Source: JANSXG01 sp024743075 (GTDB taxonomy: Bacteria > Planctomycetota > Phycisphaerae > Phycisphaerales > UBA1924). Taken from it: a DNA stretch of 64,000 nt. The stretch lies in assembly GCA_042140185.1 (NCBI GenBank), contig CP159477.1, positions 3,100,001 through 3,164,000 of the forward strand, given 5' to 3'. How positions within the stretch are numbered: position 1 is the first letter of the stretch; each line of letters opens with the position of its first letter. This document shows, piece by piece, positions 53,789 to 62,941 of this stretch. A program made the translations under genes and the position numbers. The notes beneath the pieces are model-generated. The model searched no databases and had not been told where the DNA came from. It saw only the letters and a program-made list of their open reading frames with translations.

Positions 53789-55084
53789 ATGCCAACCACG
53801 CCGAAGTACTCTCCGCTCGCGCACCATTGGTCCCGCCTCGACCAGAGCGCGACGTTTCTGAACCACGGCAGTTTCGGCGCGTGCCCGGACGCCGTGCTGG
53901 CCGCGCAGGCCACGTTCCGTGACGCGCTGGAGCGCGAGCCCGTTCGATTCATGGTGGAAGAACTCGAATCTCTCCACGATCAGGCCCGTTCGCGCCTCGC
54001 GGCTTTCCTCGGCGTTACCAACCCGGCCGACCTCGCCTTCGTTCCGAACGCAACCCACGGTGTGAACGCCGTGTTGCGCTCGCTCGACTTTAAGCCGGGT
54101 GATGAGATCCTGACCTGTGATCACGAATACAACGCCTGCGTGAACGCCGCAAAGTTCATCGCCGACCGAACCGGCGCAAGAGTTGCGATGGCCCGGCTGC
54201 CGTGGCCGGTGGAATCGGAAGGCCAGATCATCGAAGCCCTGTTAGACGCCGTTACCGAGCGCACCCGACTGGTCATGCTCAGCCACATCACCAGCCCGAC
54301 CGCGATCGTGCTCCCCATCGAGCGGATCCAGACGGAACTCCGGGCACGCGGCATCCAACTGCTCATCGACGGCGCACACGCACCGGGGATGATCCCGCTG
54401 GATCTCTCCTCACTCGATCCCGACTTCTACACGGGCAACTGCCACAAGTGGATGTGCGCGCCGAAGGGCGCAGCGTTCCTTTACGTGAGGCGTGATCTTC
54501 AGCCGAGCATCCATCCGGCGGTCATTTCCCACGGCTTCAACGCCCGCAGCACCGGACGCACGCGATTCGAACTGGAGTTCGGATGGACCGGCACCGGTGA
54601 TCCGACGGCGTACCTCTGCGTACCCGCTGCGATCGACACGATGGCATCGATCATCCGTGAGCACGATCCGAACCTGGCCAACGAGGGCGAGGCGTGGCGC
54701 GCGATCATGCAGCGCAACCGCTCGCTTGTGCTCGACGCACGCCGAACCGTTGCGAGCGCGCTCGGGGTCGCCCCGCCGGTGCCCGAATCGATGGTCGGCT
54801 CCATCGCGACGCTCGATCTTCCCGCCCGTGATGAGCCCCCGGCCCCCGGCTCGACGCGCTACCACGACCCCACGCAGAACGAGTTGCTCGACCGGTTCGG
54901 CTTACAGGTTCCGATCGTCCCGTGGCCGGATCGGGGTGTGCTGGCCAGCGCCGGCCTCGTTCACCCCGGTACCGGGTTCGGTCGAGCGATCCGGCTCTCG
55001 GCCCAGATTTACAACGATCCGGCGCAGTACGCGTATCTGGCGGAAGCCCTCGTTCAGGTGGTCGGTCGGGCCCGGGAAGCCTGA
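53789..55084 (+). CDS. class V aminotransferase, isopenicillin-N-epimerase-like
   Basis: 431 residues from the ATG at 53789. The substrate-cofactor segment FLNHGSFGACPDAVLAAQ starts the fold, LLIDGAHAPGMIPLDLS carries the PLP-ring Asp, and GNCHKWMCAPKGAAFL carries the Schiff-base Lys. Members of this branch act on small amino acids or cysteine-like substrates; epimerisation of isopenicillin N is only the prototype, so the substrate here is open. No antibiotic cluster is present. Confidence 0.75.
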   Translation: MPTTPKYSPLAHHWSRLDQSATFLNHGSFGACPDAVLAAQATFRDALEREPVRFMVEELESLHDQARSRLAAFLGVTNPADLAFVPNATHGVNAVLRSLDFKPGDEILTCDHEYNACVNAAKFIADRTGARVAMARLPWPVESEGQIIEALLDAVTERTRLVMLSHITSPTAIVLPIERIQTELRARGIQLLIDGAHAPGMIPLDLSSLDPDFYTGNCHKWMCAPKGAAFLYVRRDLQPSIHPAVISHGFNARSTGRTRFELEFGWTGTGDPTAYLCVPAAIDTMASIIREHDPNLANEGEAWRAIMQRNRSLVLDARRTVASALGVAPPVPESMVGSIATLDLPARDEPPAPGSTRYHDPTQNELLDRFGLQVPIVPWPDRGVLASAGLVHPGTGFGRAIRLSAQIYNDPAQYAYLAEALVQVVGRAREA

Positions 55085-55227
55085 TCGTGTGCCGGGTTGC
55101 GATTCTGGTACAGTAGTACTCCGCCTCGCGATGCCGGCAACCGTGCCGAAATCCGTGGCGCTCCGTCATAGATCCGCCCGGAAGGTCTTATTCGGATTCA
55201 CCTTTTCGGGCTCAGAGGCACCTTGCC

Positions 55228-55578
55228 ATGAAGATCTATGTTGGAAACCTGCCGTTCTCATCCTCAGAAAACGACGTGCGCGAACTCTTCGCAGAGCACG
55301 GTCAGGTCAGCGATGTCGCCATCATTATGGACCGCGACACCGGACGCCCACGCGGCTTCGGCTTCGTTGAGATGCCGAGCGACAGCGAAGCGTCGAACGC
55401 CATTAACAAGCTCAACGGCTTTGATGTCGGCGGGCGTCAGCTCAACGTCAACGAAGCCAAGCCCCGCGAAGATCGTGGTGGCGGCGGCGGTGGACGCGGC
55501 GGCTACGGCGGTGGCGGTGGCGGACGCGGCGGCTACGGCGGCGGCGGAAGCCGCGGCGGCGGCGGCGGGCGCTACTAA
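55228..55578 (+). CDS. RRM-type RNA-binding protein with Gly-rich tail
   Basis: 116 residues. A single RNA recognition motif: RNP2 IYVGNL at the start, RNP1 RGFGFVEM mid-domain, and KLNGFDVGGRQLNVNEAKP at the end. The last 30 residues are Arg-Gly-Gly and Gly-Tyr repeats (RGGYGGGGGG units). This is the glycine-rich RNA-binding (cold-inducible) type common in cyanobacteria and planctomycetes. Two hairpins follow the stop, suggesting that the transcript end may be structured or autoregulated. Confidence 0.9.
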   Translation: MKIYVGNLPFSSSENDVRELFAEHGQVSDVAIIMDRDTGRPRGFGFVEMPSDSEASNAINKLNGFDVGGRQLNVNEAKPREDRGGGGGGRGGYGGGGGGRGGYGGGGSRGGGGGRY

Positions 55579-55585
55579 GCACCGC

Positions 55586-55611
55586 TTCTGAGCGGACTCT
55601 TCCGCTCAGAA
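55586..55611 (+). other. hairpin in the 3' end of the RRM transcript
   Basis: A perfect 11-bp stem, TTCTGAGCGGA (55586-55596) with TCCGCTCAGAA (55601-55611) and loop CTCT, starts eight bases after the stop. It has no T-run, so it is not itself a terminator, but sits just before one. Confidence 0.5.
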
Positions 55612-55632
55612 ACGCACAACGCACAAAGCAAT

Positions 55633-55665
55633 CGAGGCCGCCTTCGGGCGGCCTCGCTGCGTTTT
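55633..55665 (+). terminator. terminator of the RRM gene
   Basis: A ten-base stem with a TTCG tetraloop (arms 55633-55642 and 55647-55656), followed by CTGCGTTTT. The stable UUCG loop and late T4 make it a likely intrinsic terminator before the convergent gene ending at 55685. Confidence 0.8.
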
Positions 55666-55684
55666 GCATTCATCGCGAACCGCG

Positions 55685-56293
55685 TCAGCGGCGCCGACGC
55701 ATCGCGCCGAGCAGCGCGAGACCAGCGAGGCCGACGGGTGCCGGAGCGGGGATCACCGAAACGTTGAACCCGAACGACAGCGTCGTCAGGTCCTGACCGG
55801 TCTGCTGCACCCAGAACGAATACTGTCCGGGACCGAGCGGTGTGTTCTCGCCGCCGATCATCGGAGCGAGGATGTCGTTGCCGACATCGGACTGCTGCGT
55901 CAGAATCCACCCGAGCAGCGGGGCCGGGTTCGGGAAGTTCGGGTCGACGGTGATCTGGTCGCCTTCCTGGATGCCGACAAATGCCACCGAATCACCCCCG
56001 CCGGCGTCGAGTGTGAGCAGGTCGATCGAATCCAGTTGGAATCCATCGGCGATCGTGATTGTGAAGTAGTCGCGATCGCCAGACGTTTCGTTCGAATCGA
56101 CCACATCCATCGTCGCGATGCTCTGGCCAGCACCGAACGCCGGGAACTGCGTCGGGGCGAGCCAGTCGTCCGACAGATCGCCGTCGACCGCTTCGTCGTA
56201 GACAAACGAGCCGGCCGAAGCGAGCGAGCAGACGAAAACACCAACTGCCACGGCGCTCGCGGTCCGAGCACCCCACCCAAGATAAACACCCAT
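55685..56293 (-). CDS. secreted protein with PEP-CTERM-like C-terminal sorting signal
   Basis: 202 residues. The signal peptide (GARTASAVAVGVFVCSLASA) is followed by a beta domain with a jelly-roll-like run (DYFTITIADGFQLDSIDLLT) and conserved-looking GQDLTTLSFGFNVSV. The end is PAPAPVGLAGLALLGAMRRRR, the same anchor type as the gene at 1107-2000. It is probably exported and sorted to the surface. It is divergent from the SpoIIE-type gene at 56495. Function unknown. Confidence 0.75.
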   Translation of the reverse strand: MGVYLGWGARTASAVAVGVFVCSLASAGSFVYDEAVDGDLSDDWLAPTQFPAFGAGQSIATMDVVDSNETSGDRDYFTITIADGFQLDSIDLLTLDAGGGDSVAFVGIQEGDQITVDPNFPNPAPLLGWILTQQSDVGNDILAPMIGGENTPLGPGQYSFWVQQTGQDLTTLSFGFNVSVIPAPAPVGLAGLALLGAMRRRR

Positions 56294-56494
56294 CGCTCTC
56301 TCCGATCACGCGAATCTGAGTTTCAGGGCTCCGATTCGCGCAGCCCTGCACCGGATACCCCGCTCCGCAGCGGGACGACAATGGAACAATGGCCCCAAAA
56401 CTCCGCCCGGACAACCGGCGACCAGCGGGTTTCGGGTGATCCGGTAGGCGGGGTAGGGCCGAGTGCGCTGACTCGCAGTCGGTACACTCCACGG

Positions 56495-58105
56495 GTGCCG
56501 ACTCCATCGCCACAGACCGGCGAACCGTTGCGACTGTTCCTGCTGCAGGGACCGGGTCGCGCCGGTGAATCGTGGCAGATCCGTGACGAGTCGGTCTGCG
56601 GGCGCTCCGAGCAAGCCGAGATCCGCCTCGACAACCCTCGGGTCTCGCGACGTCACGCCCAGTTCATCCCGACCTCGGGAGGCTGGATGCTCCGCGATCG
56701 CTCCAGCCACGGCACGCTTCTCAACGGGGTAGCCATCGAGTCCGGGCAACCCGTGCCCATCCGCGACGGCGACCGCATCGGCGTCGGTCCGTTCGTTCTC
56801 GGTGTCGGCGAGAGGCTCCCGTCCGCGACGCTCATGCTGAGCGACGACGGAGCGCGAAGGCACTCGACCATCTCAGTGACCGGGCGGGATCTCGATCCCC
56901 GCCCCGTACCGGCCAGCCGATTGCGGATGCTGTTCGAGAGCGCCGGCGAGATGCGCCGAGCAGCGTCGGTCGAGGAACTGGCGGACGCGGTCCTCGCACA
57001 GTTGCTGCGGATGACCGGGTTCGAATGGGGTGCGGTTCTGGAGTTTTCCGCCGACGAATCCGCCGAGCGTTCGATCATCACCGATCGGAACCGGCCGGAT
57101 GGCTCCGCCGTGAGCGGCTCGCTGCTGCGCACCGCCCAAACGGGGACCGCGTCCCTCCTCGCCGAGCCGGATCTGCTCGGGAGCCACAGCATTGTCAGCT
57201 CGCGTACACACGACGCCATCGCGGCGACGGTTCACATCGGCGATGAACCGGCGTGGCAACTGTACCTGGCGAGTTCCGGGGATCGATCGAACCCTGACCC
57301 CGAAGCACCGATGCTTGTGGACGCGATGGTGCAGTTCGCCGGGCTGCTGCTGTCCGACCGGCAACGCGAGGATCTTGCGGTGCGCCAGACCCAGTTCCGA
57401 CGCGATATCGAGTTCGCGCGAGAGGTTCAGAATCGGCTCCTGGGCGCTCCCGCCGACTCCCGAGCCGACGGCCTGGCGAGCATGCTGTCGATCCCGGGTC
57501 GCGGCGTCGCCGGCGATCTTGTCGGGTTCCGCGTGTCTCCTTCGAGCGCCCGCTACTTCTTCCTGGGGGATGTCTCCGGCAAGGGTCCGGCCGCCGCGAT
57601 GCTGATGGCCGCGACGCAGGCCTATCTCGCGTCTCTCATCGACCAGGACCTTGGGATCAAAGATCTCGTCCCGCGTCTGAACGGGTACCTCGCGCAGGTT
57701 TCCGCCCCGAGCGAGTTCGTCACACTCTGGATCGGGCGCTTCGACCCCGAAACTCGGTTGGTCCGCTACTCCGATGCCGGCCACGGCTACGCCTTCAGAG
57801 TCCGCGACGGCGAGGTCTTGAGTCTTACGGAGTCCGGGGGCCCGCCCGTTGGTGTGCTCGCCGACACGTCGTACGACGTCGCCGAGTTCGAGGCTCCACC
57901 GGGATGCCGCATCCTCCTGTGCAGCGATGGCGTGGTCGAGCAGCAGAATGCGGACGGCGAGCAACTCGGCACGCAGCGTCTGTGCGAACTGCTCGGAGAA
58001 ACGCCGCTCGCCGAACTGGAGAACGCGATTATCGAACTGCTCAGCGAGCACGCGGGAGCCACCAGTTACAGCGACGATGTCACACTCGCGACCATCGAAC
58101 TCTGA
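56495..58105 (+). CDS. FHA-GAF-SpoIIE-type serine phosphatase
   Basis: 536 residues from the GTG at 56495; the earlier part of the open frame lies antisense to the neighbouring gene. The FHA domain is at residues 12-104, with CGRSEQAEIRLDNPRVSRRH and RSSHGTLLNG binding phospho-Thr. A GAF-like region (about 130-290) follows. The C-terminal PP2C/SpoIIE domain has the metal-site FLGDVSGKGPAAAMLMA, YSDAGHGYAF and ILLCSDGVVEQQNADGEQ. It probably dephosphorylates an anti-anti-sigma or other regulator in response to a GAF ligand and phospho-input. No partner-switch genes are adjacent. Confidence 0.85.
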   Translation: MPTPSPQTGEPLRLFLLQGPGRAGESWQIRDESVCGRSEQAEIRLDNPRVSRRHAQFIPTSGGWMLRDRSSHGTLLNGVAIESGQPVPIRDGDRIGVGPFVLGVGERLPSATLMLSDDGARRHSTISVTGRDLDPRPVPASRLRMLFESAGEMRRAASVEELADAVLAQLLRMTGFEWGAVLEFSADESAERSIITDRNRPDGSAVSGSLLRTAQTGTASLLAEPDLLGSHSIVSSRTHDAIAATVHIGDEPAWQLYLASSGDRSNPDPEAPMLVDAMVQFAGLLLSDRQREDLAVRQTQFRRDIEFAREVQNRLLGAPADSRADGLASMLSIPGRGVAGDLVGFRVSPSSARYFFLGDVSGKGPAAAMLMAATQAYLASLIDQDLGIKDLVPRLNGYLAQVSAPSEFVTLWIGRFDPETRLVRYSDAGHGYAFRVRDGEVLSLTESGGPPVGVLADTSYDVAEFEAPPGCRILLCSDGVVEQQNADGEQLGTQRLCELLGETPLAELENAIIELLSEHAGATSYSDDVTLATIEL

Positions 58106-58112
58106 CGGTTCG

Positions 58113-59133
58113 CTAACTGCCCACAACCGCGCTGGCGGCCCGCTCCAACCGATTCCAGATCGCGGTCCAAGCTTCTCCTGAGCGCCTCCGGCGTTCGGCG
58201 CACAAACATCGCTTCGACGCCCTCGCGCTCGGCGGCCTCGCGCATCGAAGCGTACAGCGTGCGCGCCGCGAGCAGAGGAGAACCGTCCAGGTCCAGTTCC
58301 ACGATCAACGACGAGTCGCCCGCTCCGATCATCGCCGCGGCCTGTTGGGAGAGGTGGGCTGCCTCGGCCCCGGCGTCGGCACGCACGATCACCAGCGGAC
58401 GCCTGGGCTGGTAGTGGCGCCTCAGCATCCCCGGAGCGGGGATGGCGTCCTCTTCCGAGTTGTTGCTCGCGCCGGAGAACTCGCCGCTGAGGTCGAACAG
58501 ATCGCGCTCGATGCCCGCTTCGCGCAACGCTTCGGCGATCTCCCCCGGCGTGATCAGACCCGGTCGCAGTAGTTCGATGCAACGGTTCGATTGGTCGATG
58601 CGCACGACCGTGGACTCGATGCCGCCCTCGCACTCGCCACCGTCGAGGATGACCAGACTGTCGGCGTCGGGGAACTCGTCCAGGACATGTTTCGGGTTGG
58701 TCGGGCTCGTCTGGCCGAATCGGTTCGCGCTGGGGGCGGCAAGCGGACCAACCATCGAGATCAGGTCGCGTGCCAGCGTGTGGTCCGGGCAGCGGACCGC
58801 GACGGTATCGAGCCCGGCGGTGATCAGCGGGTCGACCGACTCGGCCTTCTCAAGCACGATCGACAGCGGCCCGGGCCAGAACCTAGCGGCGAGCACCCGC
58901 GCTTCTTTCGGCCATGTCGCCACGAGTTTGCGCACGTCGTCTTCGCCGGCGACATGCACGATCAACGGATCGAAAAGCGGACGCTCCTTGAGCTCGAACA
59001 CCGCGCGCACCGCATCGGCATCCGCGATCGGCGCGGCGAGACCGTAAACCGTTTCCGTCGGCACGGCGACGAGGCGTCCGGCTCGCAGCGTTTCGGCCGC
59101 GACCTTGATATCTCGGGTGATTGTGGGTGCCAT
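58113..59133 (-). CDS. tsaC: threonylcarbamoyl-AMP synthase (Sua5 type), frame change near the end
   Basis: About 340 residues. The N-terminal YrdC domain has RLVAVPTETVYGLAAPIADAD and KERPLFDPLIVHV, then GGECEGGIESTVVRID; the C-terminal Sua5 extension follows (SSLIVELDLDGSP). The annotated frame runs on past SVGAGRQ, but at about 58165-58180 the next frame gives the usual family ending AIWNRLERAASAVVGS with its stop at 58113. It makes threonylcarbamoyl-AMP for t6A in tRNA. The start overlaps the glyS stop by one base (TGATG), so the two are coupled. Confidence 0.85.
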
Positions 59134-60749
59134 CAGAGACCGAGCTTCTGAGAGAGGAAGTCGGCGACCTGGCTGATCGGCATGCGGGTCTGCTCGGCGG
59201 TGTCGCGGTCGCGGACGGTAACGGTGTCCTTGTTCGGTCCGTCTTCGACCGTCTCCCCATCTATGGTGAAGCAGAAGGGGCAGCCCGCCTCGTCCATTCG
59301 CGCGTAGCGCTTGCCGACCGACTGCTTGGCGTCGTACTCGATCAGGCCGTACTTGCCGAAACGCTGGCGCAGTTCGCGATGCAGTTCGAGGGCTACTTCG
59401 GGCATGCCGCCCTTGGCGACCAGCGGGAACACCGCCGCCTTGATCGGCGCGATCCGCGGGTGGAAGCGCATGAACACCTTGCTGGGCCGATCGGGGTCGG
59501 GCGTGTAGGCCTCGCAGATCAGCGCGAGCACGCCGCGATCGAGGCCCGCCGCCGGCTCTATGCAGTGGGGCAGGTACCGCTCGCCCTTGGGTTGGCCGTT
59601 GGGCGCGAGCTCGCCCCGTGTGGTGTCGAAGTACTCGAGCTTGACCTTCGAGTGCTCCTGGTGCTGCTTGAGGTCGAAGTCCGCGCGGTGCGCGATGCCC
59701 TCCAGCTCGCCGTAGTCGGGCGCAGTGAACGGGTACTTGTATTCCACATCGGCGGTGCCGGCGCCGTCCTTGGCGTAGTGAGCCAGCTCGTCGGTGTCGT
59801 GCTCGCGCAGGCGCAGGTTCGCGCCGGCAAGACCGATCGACTCCCACCACGCCATGCGCGAGTCGCGCCAGAACTGGTACCAGTCCTTCGCATCGTCGGC
59901 GTGGCAGAAGAACTCGCATTCCATCTGCTCGAACTCGCGTGAGCGGAACGTGAAGTTGCGCGGCGTGACCTCGTTGCGGAAGCTCTTGCCGACGTTGGCG
60001 ATCCCGAACGGCAGCTTCACGCGCGTGGTGTCCACGACGTTTTTGAAGTGGATGAAGATGCCTTGCGCGGTCTCGGGGCGGAGGTAGGCCTTGTCGTCCT
60101 CAACATCTCCCGTCGCGCCGACGACCGTAGGGAACATGAGGTTGAACGCACGCGGGGCGGTCAGCGTGCCGGCCTCCTTGGCATCGGGACCAACGACGCG
60201 CCCGTACATATCGAGATCGAGTTCGACCAGCGGAGTGACGGCGATCTGGTCGTCGGTCAGTTCGGTGCGGGCGTACTTCTCCAGCTTCTTGCGCGCTGCC
60301 GCTTCGGAAGCGTCGTCGCCTCCGATGAACGCGTACATCTGCCCCTCACCGGAAGCCTGGCTCATGACCTGCAGGTGGTCCGCCCGGTAGCGGCTCTTCG
60401 TCTCGCGGCAGTCCACCATCGGATCGTTGAAGCCCCCGATGTGACCGCTCGCCTCCCAGACCTTCGGGTTCTGGATAATGCAGGTGTCGAGCGGCACGAT
60501 CTCGACGGGTTCGCCGTCGGGGCCGGTGCGCACCGAGCAGCCCATCATGATCACGTCTTCCCACCACGCGTCGCGCAGGTTCTTCTTGAGTTGGGCGCCG
60601 AGCGGGCCGTAGTCCCAGAAGCCGTTGATGCCGCCGTAGATCTCCGACGCCTGGTAGATGAAGCCGCGTCGCTTGCACAGCGACATGATGTCGTCCATCG
60701 ACTTGTCGGCGTTGTCGATGCTCTTCGGCTGGGTCGTCGCGTCGGACAT
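59133..60749 (-). CDS. glyS: glycyl-tRNA synthetase, alpha2 type
   Basis: 538 residues from the ATG at 60749; a longer frame to 60806 is not supported. Class II landmarks: YQASEIYGGINGFWDYGPLG near the N-terminus, AYLRPETAQGIFIHFKN, motif 2 FRNEVTPRNFTFRSREFEQMECEFF, and motif 3 PHCIEPAAGLDRGVLAL. The anticodon-binding end is AAVFPLVAKGG. This is the single-chain eukaryal/archaeal-type GlyRS rather than the bacterial alpha2-beta2 enzyme. It is followed directly by tsaC. Confidence 0.95.
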   Translation of the reverse strand: MSDATTQPKSIDNADKSMDDIMSLCKRRGFIYQASEIYGGINGFWDYGPLGAQLKKNLRDAWWEDVIMMGCSVRTGPDGEPVEIVPLDTCIIQNPKVWEASGHIGGFNDPMVDCRETKSRYRADHLQVMSQASGEGQMYAFIGGDDASEAAARKKLEKYARTELTDDQIAVTPLVELDLDMYGRVVGPDAKEAGTLTAPRAFNLMFPTVVGATGDVEDDKAYLRPETAQGIFIHFKNVVDTTRVKLPFGIANVGKSFRNEVTPRNFTFRSREFEQMECEFFCHADDAKDWYQFWRDSRMAWWESIGLAGANLRLREHDTDELAHYAKDGAGTADVEYKYPFTAPDYGELEGIAHRADFDLKQHQEHSKVKLEYFDTTRGELAPNGQPKGERYLPHCIEPAAGLDRGVLALICEAYTPDPDRPSKVFMRFHPRIAPIKAAVFPLVAKGGMPEVALELHRELRQRFGKYGLIEYDAKQSVGKRYARMDEAGCPFCFTIDGETVEDGPNKDTVTVRDRDTAEQTRMPISQVADFLSQKLGL

Positions 60750-60863
60750 GGAGAAATCTCGGCTGATCGGCACAGGGCGCCGGGGAGGTCGAACGGGGTT
60801 CTTCAAAGGGGGGACGATGATACCGCAGGGCCCGCGTCGGCTGTCCGGAGCGGGGAGCCGGGA

Positions 60864-61588
60864 TCAATCGATTTCTGGCTCGGCGCCGGCCCGGACCGTG
60901 GAGCCCGGGGCGCTGAACCAGCGCCGGACCACATCGCGCCAGCCGATCCGGTCGATCCGGTCACGGACCTGCTCTTCGATGGTCTCGAAATCGCGGATCT
61001 GCGGGGCGAAGGCCAGCGGACGGTCGGCATCTTCGGGGTTGATCTTCTCAAGACCGAGCGAACCGTCGCCGGTAACCGAGACGACCCAGCGGCCGGTGTC
61101 GAGCGATCGGTAGATGGCCTTCCCGTACTTGGCCGAGACCTGTGACCAGTCGATGGTCTCGAAGGCCGGGTCGATGACCATGGCTCCGCTGGGGGGCGTG
61201 TCTGCATCGAAGATCCGCCGAAGCCAGAGGCGTCCGTCCACCACGGCGTAGTCCACGTAGATCTCGCCGCGCGGATCGAACGGAGTTGCCATGGTTTTGG
61301 TCTGCCCGTCGGCCGTGCGAAGGTGCACGCTGAGGCGATCGCCCAAGACGAGCAGCTCGGTGACGGCGGTCCGGCGCACGGCGGCGTTGTATTCGCTGCG
61401 GAGGCTCTCGTAGTCACGAGCGAGGGCCTCGAGGCGCTCCAGATAGACCGACGCCGCGAGTTGAGAGCGGGCGACGCTGTAGGCCGTGGCGGTGCCGAGC
61501 CCGGCGATGATTACCAGCGCACGACCCCGACCAGGCGGATCAGGCCCAGTTTGGAGAGCAGCGATTGCGATGGTTCGCGAGCAGGCAT
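60864..61588 (-). CDS. membrane-anchored protein of unknown function, frame change near its start
   Basis: About 241 residues when joined. The ATG at 61588 (PAREPSQSLLSKLGLIRLVGV) is followed by a stop in that frame, but at 61505-61515 the sense passes to RALVIIAGLGTATAYSVARS, giving one transmembrane helix. A short coiled segment follows (YLERLEALARDYESLRSEYN), then a soluble beta part (DRLSVHLRTADGQ to RWVVSVTGDGSLGLEKI). No family recognised. It lies between lexA and glyS on the same strand. Confidence 0.55.
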
Positions 61589-61683
61589 GGCCGATTCCTA
61601 TCGATGCGCACGGACAGCAAACGGCTGTGCGCACAAGGGATATCGACCAGACTCCACCGGCGTCGCCAAACGGAGCCTCGGGA

Positions 61684-62298
61684 TCAGTACCGACGCATCA
61701 CGCCGACCACGATGCCCTGAATCTTGCACTCCTTGACGCGGATCGGCTCGAACTCCGGGTTGGCTGGCTGCAGGCGGATGTGGTCGGCTTCCTTGAAGTA
61801 GGTCTTCAGAGTGGTTTCGCCGTTGGGGAGCAGGGCGACAACGCGATCGCCGTTGCGGGCCGTGTCGCGGCGCTCGACGATGACATAGTCGCCATCGAGG
61901 ATGCCCTCATCGCGCATCGAATCCCCATCCACGCACAGGGCGTAAGTGGCGTTGACTCGTCCGACGCTGGGGCCGAACAGTTCGGCGAGGTTGAGTTCGT
62001 CGTTGTCCTCGAACTTCTCGATCGGGTAGCCCGCGGCGATCTTGCCGATCAGCGGGAAGCTGACGGGTTTCTCCTCATCCGGCAACGCGACGTTGCTGGC
62101 GATCGACAAAGAGCGTGCCTTGTTCGGTTCGCGAGCAAGAGCGCCCTTCTTGATCAGGGCCTCGACGTGTTCGAACACGGTGACCTTGCTGACGCCGAGC
62201 TCGTCGGCGAGCTCCTGCATCGTCGGCGAATAGCCAGAGCGGACCCGCGAGTCGCGGATGAGACGCAGAATGGTCAGTTGCTTGGGCGTCAGATTCAT
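61684..62298 (-). CDS. lexA: LexA SOS repressor / protease
   Basis: 204 residues. A winged helix-turn-helix (PKQLTILRLIRDSRVRSGYSPTMQELADELGVSKVTV). The self-cleavage Ala-Gly lies in GKIAAGYP. Catalytic Ser is in VDGDSMRDEG and Lys in TLKTYFKE. RecA-stimulated self-cleavage derepresses SOS genes. I see no perfect inverted-repeat SOS box in the 62299-62400 region, so the operator of this LexA is unassigned. No recA is in the window; recO (32641) and dprA are. Confidence 0.9.
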   Translation of the reverse strand: MNLTPKQLTILRLIRDSRVRSGYSPTMQELADELGVSKVTVFEHVEALIKKGALAREPNKARSLSIASNVALPDEEKPVSFPLIGKIAAGYPIEKFEDNDELNLAELFGPSVGRVNATYALCVDGDSMRDEGILDGDYVIVERRDTARNGDRVVALLPNGETTLKTYFKEADHIRLQPANPEFEPIRVKECKIQGIVVGVMRRY

Positions 62299-62367
62299 AC
62301 GAACAGGTCTCCGGAGCGGGTGATGGAACGTTTTCGGATTTCGACGTCTGGGTGGTGAGCGAACGGG

Positions 62368-62713
62368 TCAGGTCCCGGGAAAGCCCCTGCGAGAGGGCAC
62401 GGGTGCTAAGAAAAACGAGACGCTGTCGGCGGATCTGGCGATCCGCGCTGTAGAGCATCCCCTCGGTGCGGGCGCGGGCCGAAAGATCGACGCGGTCGGA
62501 GGTCTCCACCGGGCCCGGCTCGGGCTGTTCGATCGGCTCCAGACCGATGACGCGCCGGATCCGGCGCCACATCGGCGCACCCCCGCCGTGGGAATCCGCG
62601 GAGTGACGCTCGCTGGAGCCGCCGGCTGCGGCGCGGCGGCTCGGTGACGCCGGCGCGTACGCGCGGCTGAAGCTGCCGCCGGGGCCGAGAACGAGCAGGG
62701 GAGATTGCGTCAT
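62368..62713 (-). CDS. small basic protein of unknown function upstream of lexA
   Basis: From the ATG at 62713 (TQSPLLVLGPGGSFSRAYAP), with AGAAGG upstream, the frame reads a Ser/Arg-rich segment and WRRIRRVIGLEPIEQPEP, then ARTEGMLYSADRQIRRQRLVF. The same frame runs on to 62075 inside lexA, which is unlikely. Another frame ends at 62368, and a single-base change near an A5 run (62411) would give an end there. I therefore annotate about 115 residues; the end is uncertain. No family recognised. Confidence 0.35.
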
Positions 62714-62941
62714 GGTGCGTTGACCTTCTGTCGACCCTCGCGTGGCTTCGCTCGGAACGACCCTTGGATCTGCACTCGCCGCTCCGCAGCGAATCGGGAC
62801 TAGGGATGCCGGGTGGCCGGCACCGGGTAAACGGAAGGCGGTTTCTACCGCACGAGGCCCAAACAAACCGGGCCTGTTTCGAACAATACCCGATCATCGG
62901 GCAAACGCCAAGGGTCTGGGTGAAAATTTGAGAGGATTTTG

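Noticed and set aside
62299..62400. Search for a LexA box before lexA
   Set aside because: Only half-sites (GAACAGG, GGAACG) are present, without a matching second arm at a fixed distance.
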